A stretch of 9,498 nucleotides of DNA from Deltaproteobacteria bacterium (GCA_030643245.1 DAOWME010000108.1:1-9498), one strand, 5' to 3'. Counted from the first letter of the stretch, positions 1 through 6,883 are shown. The notes: generated by a model not told the origin, from the letters alone. Numbers and translations: made by a program.

Positions 1-53
1 ATCTCTTCAATATCCGGGGGGGACTGCCCCCAGTCCTTACCGCCATTGGCCAT
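1..53 (-). CDS. hflK: HflK-like membrane protein, N-terminal 17 codons (partial)
   Basis: Only the start of the gene is inside the window; it runs off the left edge. The minus strand reads ATG followed by a short Gly/Lys/Asp/Trp-rich segment and then SPPDIEEI. HflK proteins have a glycine-rich N-terminus followed by a conserved G/S-PPDL/I-x-x-I-FRK block, so the match is by motif and position. HflK is a band-7/SPFH inner-membrane protein that, with HflC, forms a large complex around the FtsH protease and modulates it. The start is supported by a perfect AGGAGG about 10 bases upstream and by a sigma70-like promoter at 104-132. The call rests on very few residues: an unrelated protein with a similar leader is possible. 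Confidence 0.6.
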   Translation of the reverse strand, partial: MANGGKDWGQSPPDIEE

Positions 54-61
54 AGCTTTCT

Positions 62-69
62 TGCCTCCT
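62..69 (-). promoter_or_regulatory. Shine-Dalgarno site of the hflK-like gene
   Basis: The minus strand carries AGGAGGCA, a full anti-16S match, about 10 bases before the ATG at 53-51. It fixes the start codon of this partial gene. Confidence 0.65.
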
Positions 70-103
70 ATATAAACAGTTAATCCTTAAAGAAGTTTCG
101 TCA

Positions 104-132
104 AAAATATCAAAAATCAACTCAGGTGTCAA
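104..132 (-). promoter_or_regulatory. sigma70-type promoter for the hflK-like gene
   Basis: On the minus strand, a perfect -35 TTGACA (132-127) is separated by 17 bases from a -10 TATTTT (109-104). The start codon lies about 50 bases downstream. Element A sits immediately upstream of this promoter. The call is by consensus only. Confidence 0.55.
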
Positions 133-156
133 CACAATAACCTCACATTTTTTCGA

Positions 157-219
157 CTGTGCAGTTGGTCAAGTTTACCGCTTGCCGGGCGCTTAACGCA
201 ATCCTGTTCAACTGCACAG
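157..219. repeat. Element A: 63-bp palindromic repeat, short form of the family at 8411-8608
   Basis: The ends are perfect 11-bp inverted repeats, CTGTGCAGTTG (157-167) and CAACTGCACAG (209-219). Inside are a segment ending TTTACCGCTTGCCG and a segment GCGCTTAACGCAATCCTG. Both segments also occur in element B, read there on the minus strand in the same order but separated by about 140 bp of extra sequence. The flanks extend the symmetry: TCGA on the left, GTCGC on the right. It lies between two divergent promoters (104-132 and 256-284), in the intergenic space between the hflK-like gene and the ABC ATPase. It looks like a MITE or REP-like dispersed palindrome; no coding capacity. Confidence 0.75.
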
Positions 220-255
220 GTCGCATTTTTTCAGGGTCACAAGAAGCACAGATGC

Positions 256-284
256 TTGACACAGAAACCTGATTAAGTTATAGG
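256..284 (+). promoter_or_regulatory. candidate sigma70 promoter upstream of the ABC ATPase gene
   Basis: A perfect TTGACA (256-261), a 17-base spacer and TATAGG (279-284, 4 of 6 consensus bases). It would give a leader of about 200 bases before the ATG at 497. That leader contains the inverted repeats at 327-352, 368-401 and 433-454. By consensus only. Confidence 0.45.
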
Positions 285-326
285 TACCGGATTGGATCAT
301 CGTGCATTAGTGGGGATATGCTGCTG

Positions 327-352
327 ATTCATTGCTCATACAGCAAATGAAT
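327..352 (+). repeat. Leader inverted repeat 1 (ATTCATTGCT / AGCAAATGAAT)
   Basis: Ten paired bases with one bulged A around a 5-base loop CATAC. First of three hairpin-capable segments between the promoter at 256-284 and the ABC ATPase start. No U-tract follows, so it is not an obvious intrinsic terminator. Confidence 0.45.
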
Positions 353-367
353 GGTTGTTATTAAGTG

Positions 368-401
368 TTAGGTATCTATTTGAAAAATATCAATAACCTA
401 A
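368..401 (+). repeat. Leader inverted repeat 2 (TTAGGT / ACCTAA)
   Basis: Six-base perfect arms (368-373 and 396-401) around an AT-rich 22-base centre. The shape could be an operator for a dimeric regulator or a weak hairpin; nothing else identifies it. Confidence 0.3.
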
Positions 402-432
402 TATTTACACCTTAAGGCTAATGGCTGTTCGA

Positions 433-454
433 GTGGATTACCCCAGTAATCCGC
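433..454 (+). repeat. Leader inverted repeat 3: 7-bp perfect hairpin before the ABC ATPase
   Basis: GGATTAC (435-441), loop CCCA, GTAATCC (446-452). One further G-T wobble and one G-C pair extend the stem to about nine pairs. It ends 42 bases before the start codon at 497. Likely an RNA hairpin in the leader; role unknown. Confidence 0.5.
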
Positions 455-496
455 AATGAACATAGATACTCAAGCATTTCAGGAAGGTATCTGAAG

Positions 497-1477
497 ATGA
501 GTAAAAGATTACTGGACATTATAAACCTCGAGACCCACTTCACCTCAGAGGAAGGGGTTGCAAAGGCTGTTGACGGGGTTACCCTGGGCCTTGATGAGGG
601 GGATACCCTGGGCCTGGTGGGGGAGTCAGGGTGTGGGAAGAGTGTAACTGCCTTATCAATCATGAGGTTGATACCCGACCCGCCTGGAAAAATTGTGGGC
701 GGCGAGGTAATATTTGAAGGACAGGATCTTCTTAAACTCAAAGAGGCTGAGATACGGAAGCTCAGAGGAAAAAAAATATCCATGATATTTCAGGAACCGA
801 TGACCTCTTTAAACCCCGTCTTCAAAATTGGAGAACAAATCTCAGAGGTTTTACGGCTTCACCAGAGACTATCAAGAAAGGATGCTATGGAGAAAGCCGT
901 GGCAATGTTAAAATTAGTCGGGTTCCCTTCCCCGGAAAAAAGGATACGGGAATATCCTCACCAGCTTAGCGGGGGGATGCGACAAAGGGTAATGATCGCT
1001 ATGGCCTTGTCGTGTAACCCAAAATTGGTGATCGCGGATGAACCCACTACGGCCCTGGATGTAACCATCCAGGCGCAGATCATGGACTTGATGAATCGGC
1101 TTAAAGAAGAGATAGGGATGTCAATTATCTTGATCACCCATGACCTGGGGATCATAGCAGAGACTGCACAGTACGTGGCTGTGATGTACGCAGGTAAAAT
1201 AGTGGAATATTCAACGGTTAATGACCTCTTTGAAAAGCCAAGACATCCTTATACGATCGGGCTTCTTAACTCAGTGCCCATAATGGCCGGAGATCGAGCG
1301 GGGAAAAAGAGGTTGGAGGTCATACCGGGGATCGTGCCCGGATTATCCGACCTTCCCAAAGGGTGCAGGTTTTCTCCTCGCTGCAAGTATGTGATGCCCG
1401 TATGCACTGACCGCGAACCTGAGTTACGGGAGGAATCAGGGGGACACCTGGTGAGTTGCTGGAAATATCTCTCTTAG
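497..1477 (+). CDS. Peptide/nickel ABC transporter ATP-binding protein, OppD/DppD type
   Basis: This 326-residue protein is the normal length for OppD/DppD. It energises uptake of oligopeptides, dipeptides or nickel chelates from the cytoplasmic face of an inner-membrane permease. Visible motifs: Walker A GESGCGKS (42-49), Q-loop Q99 in IFQEPMTSLNP, signature LSGGMRQRV (158-166), Walker B LVIADEP (177-183) with D-loop, and switch His215 in ITHDLG. The C-terminal oligopeptide-transporter domain has four cysteines, C290, C296, C303 and C321. In characterised DppD proteins, cysteines in this region bind an iron-sulfur cluster. No OppB, OppC, OppF or substrate-binding gene is next to it in this window, so it is an orphan or its partners are elsewhere. 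The ATG has an AAGG about 10 bases upstream. The last 42 bases overlap hemC on the opposite strand. Confidence 0.9.
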   Translation: MSKRLLDIINLETHFTSEEGVAKAVDGVTLGLDEGDTLGLVGESGCGKSVTALSIMRLIPDPPGKIVGGEVIFEGQDLLKLKEAEIRKLRGKKISMIFQEPMTSLNPVFKIGEQISEVLRLHQRLSRKDAMEKAVAMLKLVGFPSPEKRIREYPHQLSGGMRQRVMIAMALSCNPKLVIADEPTTALDVTIQAQIMDLMNRLKEEIGMSIILITHDLGIIAETAQYVAVMYAGKIVEYSTVNDLFEKPRHPYTIGLLNSVPIMAGDRAGKKRLEVIPGIVPGLSDLPKGCRFSPRCKYVMPVCTDREPELREESGGHLVSCWKYLS

Positions 1478-2371
1478 GATCTCTCCTGCTCCCCTGGCCA
1501 ATAACCTCTCAGCCAGTCTCTCGCCGAGCACAACCCCATTATGAGGGTTTCCTTCCACTTCATCCCTTAAGAGAATTTTCCCGTCGATACTACCTACCAT
1601 CCCACAAAGGGTCAAGACCCCTTCACTAACCCTCCCCAGAGCAGCGATGGGAACCTGACACCCGCCCTCCAGCTTTCTCAGAAATTGCCTTTCTGCTGTG
1701 ACAGCCGCTTCCGAATCAGAGGAATTCAGGAAATTTACAACCTCATTGATCCTTTCGTCATCCACCCTTGATTCAATACCGAGCGCTCCCTGTCCTATAG
1801 CTGGCATCATAACTTCAGTCGGGATATACTGAGATATCCTGTCTTCCCAGCCCATCCGTTTTAACCCTGCGGCAGCCACGATAATAGCATCCAGGGGGGT
1901 CGTTTCCAGCTTCCTCAATCTGGTATCGAGATTACCTCTCAATGCCACCACCTGAAAGCTTTCATAGATATGAAGAAGTTGAGACTGCCTCCTCAGACTA
2001 CTCGTCCCGATTCTAGAACCTGAGGCCAGACCTTTCAACTGCAAATTGCCTCTGGAGATCAGGGCGTCTCTGAAATCCTCTCTATGCGTCACTGCCCTTA
2101 TATGTAAACCCTCCGGAAGAACCGTGGGGACATCCTTCATACTGTGAACAGCGATATCTATCTTGCCCTCCAAGAGGGCATCTTCGATCTCTTTGACAAA
2201 GAGGCCTTTCCCTCCCACCTTTGCCAGCGGAAGGTCCGTTATCTTGTCCCCTTTGGTCTTTACCTTTTCCAGGACACATCTCATCCCGGGGTATCTCTTC
2301 TCCAACTGCTTCTTTACCCAGTTCGCTTGCCATAATGCAAGTTGGCTTGAACGAGTGCCTATCCTTATCAT
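1436..2371 (-). CDS. hemC: Porphobilinogen deaminase (hydroxymethylbilane synthase)
   Basis: The enzyme condenses four porphobilinogen molecules into hydroxymethylbilane in the cytoplasm, an early step to haem, sirohaem and corrinoids. The 311-residue length is typical. The N-terminal IGTRSSQLALWQA block, the catalytic aspartate D80 in HSMKDVP, the GTSSLRRQ block (122-129) and RGNLDTRL (145-152) are all present. C238 in EGGCQVP is the attachment site of the dipyrromethane cofactor. The ATG is 8 bases after the prfB stop codon, with a GGTGGAG ribosome site overlapping the prfB end, so it is very probably co-transcribed with prfB and lnt. Its 3' end runs 42 bases into the tail of the ABC ATPase gene, leaving no room for a terminator between them. 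No uroporphyrinogen synthase gene follows in this window. Confidence 0.97.
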   Translation of the reverse strand: MIRIGTRSSQLALWQANWVKKQLEKRYPGMRCVLEKVKTKGDKITDLPLAKVGGKGLFVKEIEDALLEGKIDIAVHSMKDVPTVLPEGLHIRAVTHREDFRDALISRGNLQLKGLASGSRIGTSSLRRQSQLLHIYESFQVVALRGNLDTRLRKLETTPLDAIIVAAAGLKRMGWEDRISQYIPTEVMMPAIGQGALGIESRVDDERINEVVNFLNSSDSEAAVTAERQFLRKLEGGCQVPIAALGRVSEGVLTLCGMVGSIDGKILLRDEVEGNPHNGVVLGERLAERLLARGAGEILREIFPATHQVSP

Positions 2372-2379
2372 ACGGCAAC

Positions 2380-3502
2380 TTACTCCACCACACCGATATC
2401 TGGAGACGTATTACTGGAAAGTAAAAAGGCCTCTATGAACTGATCAATATCTCCGTCCAGGACCGCATTCACCCTCCCAACCCCTTTATTTGTCCTGTGA
2501 TCCTTGACCATCCGATACGGATGAAGGATATAGGAGCGAATCTGACTTCCCCAGGCAATCTCCTTTTTGTTACTATGGAGTTCGTTCATCTTCTCAGTCT
2601 TCTTTTTCATCTCGAACTCGTAGAGCCTCGATTTAAGAACCTTCATGGCCATAGCCTTGTTCTTGTGCTGGGATCTCAAATTCTGGCACTGGACCACAAT
2701 GCCGGTTGGAAGGTGAGTAACCCTCACCGCCGAATCGGTCCTATTGACATGTTGTCCCCCTGCCCCACTGGCACGAAATGTATCTATTCTCAGATCATCT
2801 TCATTTATTTCGACTTCAATCCCGTCTTCGATCTCAGGGTAGACGAATATGGAAGCAAAAGAGGTATGACGTCGTCCCGCAGCGTCAAAAGGTGATATCC
2901 TGACCAGCCGGTGTATACCTATCTCCGCCTTCAGTAGACCGTAAGCATAATCCCCCTCCACTGTGAAGGTCACACTCTTTATACCGGCCTCATCCGCCCC
3001 CAGATAATCTATAATCTCTGTTTTGAACCCCCTGTTTTCCGCCCATCGGAAATACATCCTCATCAACATCTCGGCCCAGTCCTGAGCCTCAATGCCGCCA
3101 GCCCCGGCATGGATGCTGACAATGGCTCCATTGAAATCGTTCTCTCCCCCAAGCATGCGCTTCACTTCCATACCGAGGGCCTCTTTTCCTATACTTTCAA
3201 GGTCAATCTCGATCTCAGCAAGGGTCTCTTCGTCTTTCTCTTCCTCCACAAGTTCCAGAAGTATCCTGACATCTTCAAGCCTGTCCTTCTGTTCTTCCCA
3301 CTGGCTCACTAAATTCTGAAGAAACTTCCTTTTTTTTAAGGTATTGTTAGCCTTTTCCCGGTCATCCCAAAAACCCGGTTTCTCCATTGACTTTTCTATA
3401 TCCCTCAACTGCAGAGTTGTCCCTTCAACGTCAAAGATGACCTCGAAGACTATGCAGTTTCTTATCCAATTCCTTAAACCTTTCCTGAACGTCGCTTAAC
3501 AC
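2380..3502 (-). CDS. prfB: Peptide chain release factor 2, with +1 programmed frameshift
   Basis: RF2 recognises UGA and UAA stop codons and triggers peptide release on the ribosome. I place the start at GTG 3502-3500, preceded by GAGAGGTG (3517-3510) with 7 bases spacing. Frame zero encodes 23 residues (MLSDVQERFKELDKK...RGHL) and stops at TGA 3433-3431. Skipping one base at CTT-TGA-C continues with DVEGTTLQLRDIEKS... to the stop at 2382, giving a 373-residue protein, close to the E. coli length of 365. In full-length numbering the UGA-specific SPF motif is at about 203-205 and the catalytic GGQ at about 248-250, inside RASGAGGQHVNRTDSAV. The position before the GAGGQ loop is Ser. The first 29 bases overlap the lnt 3' end, so translation is likely coupled. 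Reading only from the in-frame TTG at 3408 would give an N-truncated protein. Confidence 0.95.
3430..3444 (-). promoter_or_regulatory. prfB programmed +1 frameshift site
   Basis: The minus strand reads GAGGT-CAT-CTT-TGA-C. It has the slippery CUU codon (3436-3434), an in-frame UGA (3433-3431), the poor-context C after it, and an internal Shine-Dalgarno-like GAGGT three bases before CUU. This is the classic RF2 autoregulatory site. When RF2 is scarce, the UGA is read slowly and ribosomes slip +1 to make more RF2. Confidence 0.93.
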
Positions 3503-5036
3503 TTTTTAACACCTCTCTTACGATTAAGGATAGCGTGATTACCAGACATATCCGGGCAAAGAAATCACCAAATTCCGTATAAAAGGAATGAATCGACCCC
3601 AACCGGATCGCACCAATAATAAACGCTTTGGTAAATATACCGGTAGCTGATAATATCTTTCCTGTAGGTTCTATTATTGAGCTTACGCCCGTATTGGCAG
3701 CCCTCGCAATGAAGACCCGATTTTCAACCGCCCGAAAAGTTACCATGGAAAGATGCTGGTACGGAGCAGATGTTTTACCATACCATGCGTCGTTCGTCAA
3801 GTTTACCAGGAAATTCGCCCCTCTCTTGACGAATTTTCGAACCAGGTTAGGGAAGATGGCCTCATAGCAGATAAAAACACCGGGCCTTCCCAAGGAAAAC
3901 TCCAATGGTTCAACGCTCCTCCCTGGAGAGAAAGCGCCTACCCCTTCAACGAGCTTGTCAACAAAAAACAAATATTTACCCAGGGGTACATACTCGCCCA
4001 GCGGGACTAGATGAACCTTATCATATCTCCCGAGGACACAACCACTTGGTGAGACCAAGAAGGCGCTGTTGAAATACTCTAACTTTCCACTCCGTTGTTG
4101 ATAGGCAGGGCTACCGAATAGAAGCCATGACTCGGTCTCTTTAGAGATATTGAAGACGGTCTTTCTATGCTTCGCATTGGATTGGAAGAAGAAGGGGGTG
4201 GCTGATTCAGGCCATATGGTCAAAATAGGACTGGATTTAGCCGCCTCAAGGCTCAGATCTCTGTATATATTGATAGTCTCATCCATAAAAGCAGGGTCCC
4301 ATTTTTTGCTCTGGTCAATGTTACCCTGGATGACCGCTACCTTCATGGTTGGGAAGGCCTGCGCCCTCTCACACACATCTCCCAATCTCCAGGCTCCATA
4401 GACAAGGCTTGCTATAAAGAGAAAAAGGGTAAATGCAACCGCTTTAAAAAAGCCCTTCTCTCTCCTTGAGACCCAGTCATACGATATATTGAATAATAAG
4501 GCATTTACCAAGACGATTAAGAAACTTATCCCATAAACCCCCGTAATGTCTGAGACCTGGATGAGAGGCAAAAACAGGAACTGAGAGTAACCCAAACTCT
4601 CCCACGGGAAACCGGTAAACAAGAAAGACCTTACATATTCCAGAGAAACCCAGATAAGAGGGGCCGCTGAGACCTCCTTCAAACCCAGTCTATCTTCAGC
4701 GCACCTTACGAGGAATGCAAAAGCACCTATGAAAAGGCTCAAATAGCAAACCAGGAGTGTCAGTACAAACACACTGAGGAGGTGATTGAGGTTGCCGTAA
4801 TGGGAAACAGCGATGAAGACCCAGTACACCAGCCCCAAAAAGAAGACAAACCCCGTAATTAAACCCAGATAAAAGCAATGGTGGAGTTTTTTTCCTTGAA
4901 TTCCGTAGAATAACGGTATAAGAGCAAACCAGGCAATGACTTCCAGGTTAAACCGTGGAAATATGGTAATCAGTAATAAGCCGGAGCATATGGCCAGTAA
5001 TATATCCCTTGAACGTATTGATCTTTTCTCGCCCAT
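3474..5036 (-). CDS. lnt: Apolipoprotein N-acyltransferase
   Basis: Lnt transfers the third acyl chain from phospholipid to the N-terminal cysteine of lipoproteins in the inner membrane, on the periplasmic side. The N-terminal half has several hydrophobic segments (about residues 10-30, 35-50, 55-80, 88-115, 165-185 and 200-215, counted from this start). A nitrilase-fold domain follows, and a last hydrophobic helix lies near the C-terminus. Counted from the alternative GTG at 5066, the catalytic triad is E287 (WPES), K350 (YDKVHLVP) and C400 (FICYE). The conserved PLGEYVP loop is also intact. I prefer ATG 5036 (520 residues): AAAGG lies 5 bases upstream, and the lead before the first helix matches known Lnt. 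GTG 5066 overlaps the upstream stop as GTGA, but its AGGA directly abuts the codon. Followed by prfB with a 29-base overlap. Confidence 0.94.
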   Translation of the reverse strand: MGEKRSIRSRDILLAICSGLLLITIFPRFNLEVIAWFALIPLFYGIQGKKLHHCFYLGLITGFVFFLGLVYWVFIAVSHYGNLNHLLSVFVLTLLVCYLSLFIGAFAFLVRCAEDRLGLKEVSAAPLIWVSLEYVRSFLFTGFPWESLGYSQFLFLPLIQVSDITGVYGISFLIVLVNALLFNISYDWVSRREKGFFKAVAFTLFLFIASLVYGAWRLGDVCERAQAFPTMKVAVIQGNIDQSKKWDPAFMDETINIYRDLSLEAAKSSPILTIWPESATPFFFQSNAKHRKTVFNISKETESWLLFGSPAYQQRSGKLEYFNSAFLVSPSGCVLGRYDKVHLVPLGEYVPLGKYLFFVDKLVEGVGAFSPGRSVEPLEFSLGRPGVFICYEAIFPNLVRKFVKRGANFLVNLTNDAWYGKTSAPYQHLSMVTFRAVENRVFIARAANTGVSSIIEPTGKILSATGIFTKAFIIGAIRLGSIHSFYTEFGDFFARICLVITLSLIVREVLKSVKRRSGKV

Positions 5037-5062
5037 CACCACCTTTCTGTGACCTGTCCCGT

Positions 5063-5248
5063 TCACTCCTTGTCGCTGAATCTCTCTCCCATCATTTGAT
5101 TGAACAATTTGACGGCCTTATCAAGCTGGTCTCTTGAAAAATGCCTGGCCCTTTCATGAAAGTACTGACAGGCTGAATAGCGTACCTTAAACTCCGAGAC
5201 ATCCTCCTTGATTAACTCCACCTCTTTTAGAAAATCCTCTTCTTTCAT
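5063..5248 (-). CDS. Small hypothetical protein (61 residues) upstream of lnt
   Basis: I do not recognise this protein with confidence. It is charged, with no signal peptide or membrane segment, and is probably all-helical: MKEEDFLKEVELIKEDVSEF, then YFHERARHFSRDQLDKAV. The ERARHFSRDQLDKAVKLF part faintly resembles the C-terminal helical domain of DNA polymerase III delta, but this is too short to claim. The frame is open to an ATG at 5332, but that start has no ribosome site and lies next to a G-rich stretch. ATG 5248 has GGAAAGA just upstream, so I use it. Its TGA overlaps a GTG in the lnt frame (GTGA). Gene order argues it is translated within the CBS-lnt-prfB-hemC unit. Confidence 0.55.
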   Translation of the reverse strand: MKEEDFLKEVELIKEDVSEFKVRYSACQYFHERARHFSRDQLDKAVKLFNQMMGERFSDKE

Positions 5249-5365
5249 ATTCTTTCCAGTTCCGGACCCGTCTCTATATTTACCCACATCCCGGGGATAG
5301 GGTTCTTGCAATACCGCCGCCGCCCTTGACATCCATCTTCAATAGGGTGTAACCCGAGTAAGGGA

Positions 5366-5398
5366 CCCCACGCCCAAGAACCCTGACCCCTGTGACCC
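5366..5398 (-). other. G-quadruplex-forming motif in the CBS-lnt transcript
   Basis: Read on the minus strand, five runs of three to four G are separated by loops of 5, 3, 5 and 3 bases, at 5398-5396, 5390-5387, 5383-5381, 5375-5373 and 5369-5366. This satisfies the usual G3+ with 1-7 base loop rule with one run to spare. It begins 8 bases after the stop codon of the CBS-ACT gene, on the RNA-like strand of the presumed operon. Whether it folds is inference. Confidence 0.5.
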
Positions 5399-5406
5399 TG
5401 AGTATT

Positions 5407-6048
5407 CTATCCGTCTACGACTGACACTACCTTATGGCCGCTATCCTCAATAGCTTTAGCGACAAGACGTACATCGTCCGTATCCAGGCGAAAGTAATAA
5501 ACCCTGTCTTCCTTTTCGGTATGGGGTGACATCCCAACACTTATAACCTCAGCGCCATTCTGTATGATTATGTTAGAGATATCCTGGAATGCATCCGGGT
5601 GTGTCCCGAGAATCACGTCTACCCTTGAGCTGTATTTAATCACCCCCATAATCTCAATGAATACTGTCAGTATATCGGTTTCGGTAATCATAGCAACAAG
5701 CTTTCCACCATCTACAACGGGCAACCCCCCTATCTTATGTACTTGCAAAAGTCTTGCAGCCTCCTCCACATCGGTCTGAAGGGTAACCGTGATGGGATCG
5801 CTAGTCATAATCTCTTTAACGGTAGAAAGTTTTGATATGAAGTAGGGTAGTTGTGCAGAATCTTCGGATTTTGATAGTGTTAAGACCTGGCGAAGATCGC
5901 TATTCGTGATGATCCCCACAAGTTTTTCTTCACTCAAGACAGGGATATGACGAATCCTGTTGACCCTCATAAGTTCAAATGCCTTACCAACATCATCCCT
6001 AATCGTCAGTTTGATGAGTTTTTTCGATATGATATCCCCCACTAACAT
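5407..6048 (-). CDS. CBS-pair and ACT domain protein, AcuB-like
   Basis: This 213-residue soluble protein has two CBS motifs forming a Bateman module (about 6-57 and 79-131) and a C-terminal ACT-like domain (about 141-211). Typical CBS sequences are seen in RIRHIPVLSEEKLVGIITNSDL and KIGGLPVVDGGKLVAMITETD, each quoted in part. CBS pairs usually bind adenine nucleotides, and ACT domains bind small ligands such as amino acids. The same architecture and length occur in Bacillus AcuB, named from acetoin utilisation, whose biochemical role is unclear. There are no acetoin genes here, so a function beyond ligand sensing should not be assumed. A GAGGTGG about 4 bases before the ATG and the promoter at 6112-6140 support the start. 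It is the first gene of the minus-strand unit. Confidence 0.85.
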   Translation of the reverse strand: MLVGDIISKKLIKLTIRDDVGKAFELMRVNRIRHIPVLSEEKLVGIITNSDLRQVLTLSKSEDSAQLPYFISKLSTVKEIMTSDPITVTLQTDVEEAARLLQVHKIGGLPVVDGGKLVAMITETDILTVFIEIMGVIKYSSRVDVILGTHPDAFQDISNIIIQNGAEVISVGMSPHTEKEDRVYYFRLDTDDVRLVAKAIEDSGHKVVSVVDG

Positions 6049-6111
6049 AAAACCACCTCACTCTCCCATGCCCTTTTCTTTTTTATATCCTTAACACCTT
6101 TTCTATATATC

Positions 6112-6140
6112 ATTTTATTCCAATGGTCGTTTTTTGTCAA
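6112..6140 (-). promoter_or_regulatory. sigma70-type promoter of the CBS-ACT/lnt/prfB/hemC unit
   Basis: On the minus strand, TTGACA (6140-6135), a 17-base spacer, then TAAAAT (6117-6112). That is 11 of 12 consensus bases at optimal spacing, about 65 bases before the CBS-ACT start codon. No internal promoter of this quality was noticed before hemC. Confidence 0.7.
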
Positions 6141-6178
6141 CGTTTATGCAGCGATTCCTGAGGGACTATTGTTGCTCC

Positions 6179-6207
6179 TTGACATACAGCATAGAATCCT
6201 TTAGAAT
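6179..6207 (+). promoter_or_regulatory. sigma70-type promoter of plsY
   Basis: TTGACA (6179-6184), a 17-base spacer and TAGAAT (6202-6207) make 11 of 12 consensus bases. It lies 82 bases before the plsY ATG and diverges from the promoter at 6112-6140. The two -35 boxes are about 38 bases apart, so a single bound regulator could affect both; no clear operator was seen. Confidence 0.68.
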
Positions 6208-6289
6208 CCCTTTGAAATTGTTAGGACTGTGCTGTTAGCCGTTAGTCTTCACCCGTAGTGAAAATTCCGGATCTGAGAGTAGAGTTGAC

Positions 6290-6883
6290 ATGTTCAAAGG
6301 TGTCGCCTTCATCCTCTTCGCATATATGTTCGGTTCCATTCCTACAGGGGTTATCCTCTCAAGATATTGGGCCAAAGTCGATGTCACCAAGCGAGGCAGC
6401 GGAAACATAGGAGCAACAAATGTCTACCGAACTGTTGGAAAGGGGCTTGGCGCCCTGACCCTCTTGGGGGATGTCATAAAGGGAGTGATACCTGTTGCTG
6501 TTGCCGTCTGGCTGTTCAAATCACAGACATGGATTAGTCTGACTGCCCTTTCAGCGTTTATGGGTCATCTCTATCCTGTGTTCCTGAGATTTAGAGGGGG
6601 CAAGGGTGTCGCCACAGCCGTCGGCGTCTGCATTCCCATTGTTCCGTGGGCACTCTTGGTCGCATTCCCCATCTTTGCCGGCGTAGTCTACAAATGGGGA
6701 TACGTCTCTCTTGGATCTATAGTGGCCGCGGGAAGTTTGCCCATTTGGATTGCTTTGTTCTCCTATTCTGAGATTTACATAGTCATGAGTGTAATTATTG
6801 CAGGCCTGATAATATACAAACACCAAGATAATATTCGGCGTCTCATGAAGGGAGAGGAGGACAGGACAGGAAAAGGAGAATAA
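6290..6883 (+). CDS. plsY: Acyl-phosphate:glycerol-3-phosphate acyltransferase PlsY
   Basis: PlsY moves an acyl chain from acyl-phosphate (made by PlsX) to position 1 of glycerol-3-phosphate, giving lysophosphatidic acid, the first membrane step of phospholipid synthesis. The 197 residues form about seven hydrophobic segments, the usual length and topology. All three family motifs are present: SGNIGATN at 37-44; GH-x-x-PVF-x-x-F-x-GGKGVAT at 92-109; and KH-x-x-NI-x-RL-x-x-G at 177-188. The N-terminal GSIPTG is also typical. The ribosome site is weak (a GAGAG-like stretch about 10-15 bases upstream). The kptA-like gene starts 45 bases after the stop with no terminator between them, so the two are probably co-transcribed. 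Confidence 0.96.
   Translation: MFKGVAFILFAYMFGSIPTGVILSRYWAKVDVTKRGSGNIGATNVYRTVGKGLGALTLLGDVIKGVIPVAVAVWLFKSQTWISLTALSAFMGHLYPVFLRFRGGKGVATAVGVCIPIVPWALLVAFPIFAGVVYKWGYVSLGSIVAAGSLPIWIALFSYSEIYIVMSVIIAGLIIYKHQDNIRRLMKGEEDRTGKGE

Noticed and set aside
418..783. 121-codon minus-strand frame over the ABC ATPase start
   Set aside because: Shadow of a gene with clear Walker and signature motifs; Ser/Pro-rich composition typical of antisense frames.
5249..5332. N-terminal extension of the 61-residue protein to an ATG at 5332
   Set aside because: No Shine-Dalgarno at 5332, low-complexity Ala/Gly/Pro-like residues, and a usable start with GGAAAGA at 5248.
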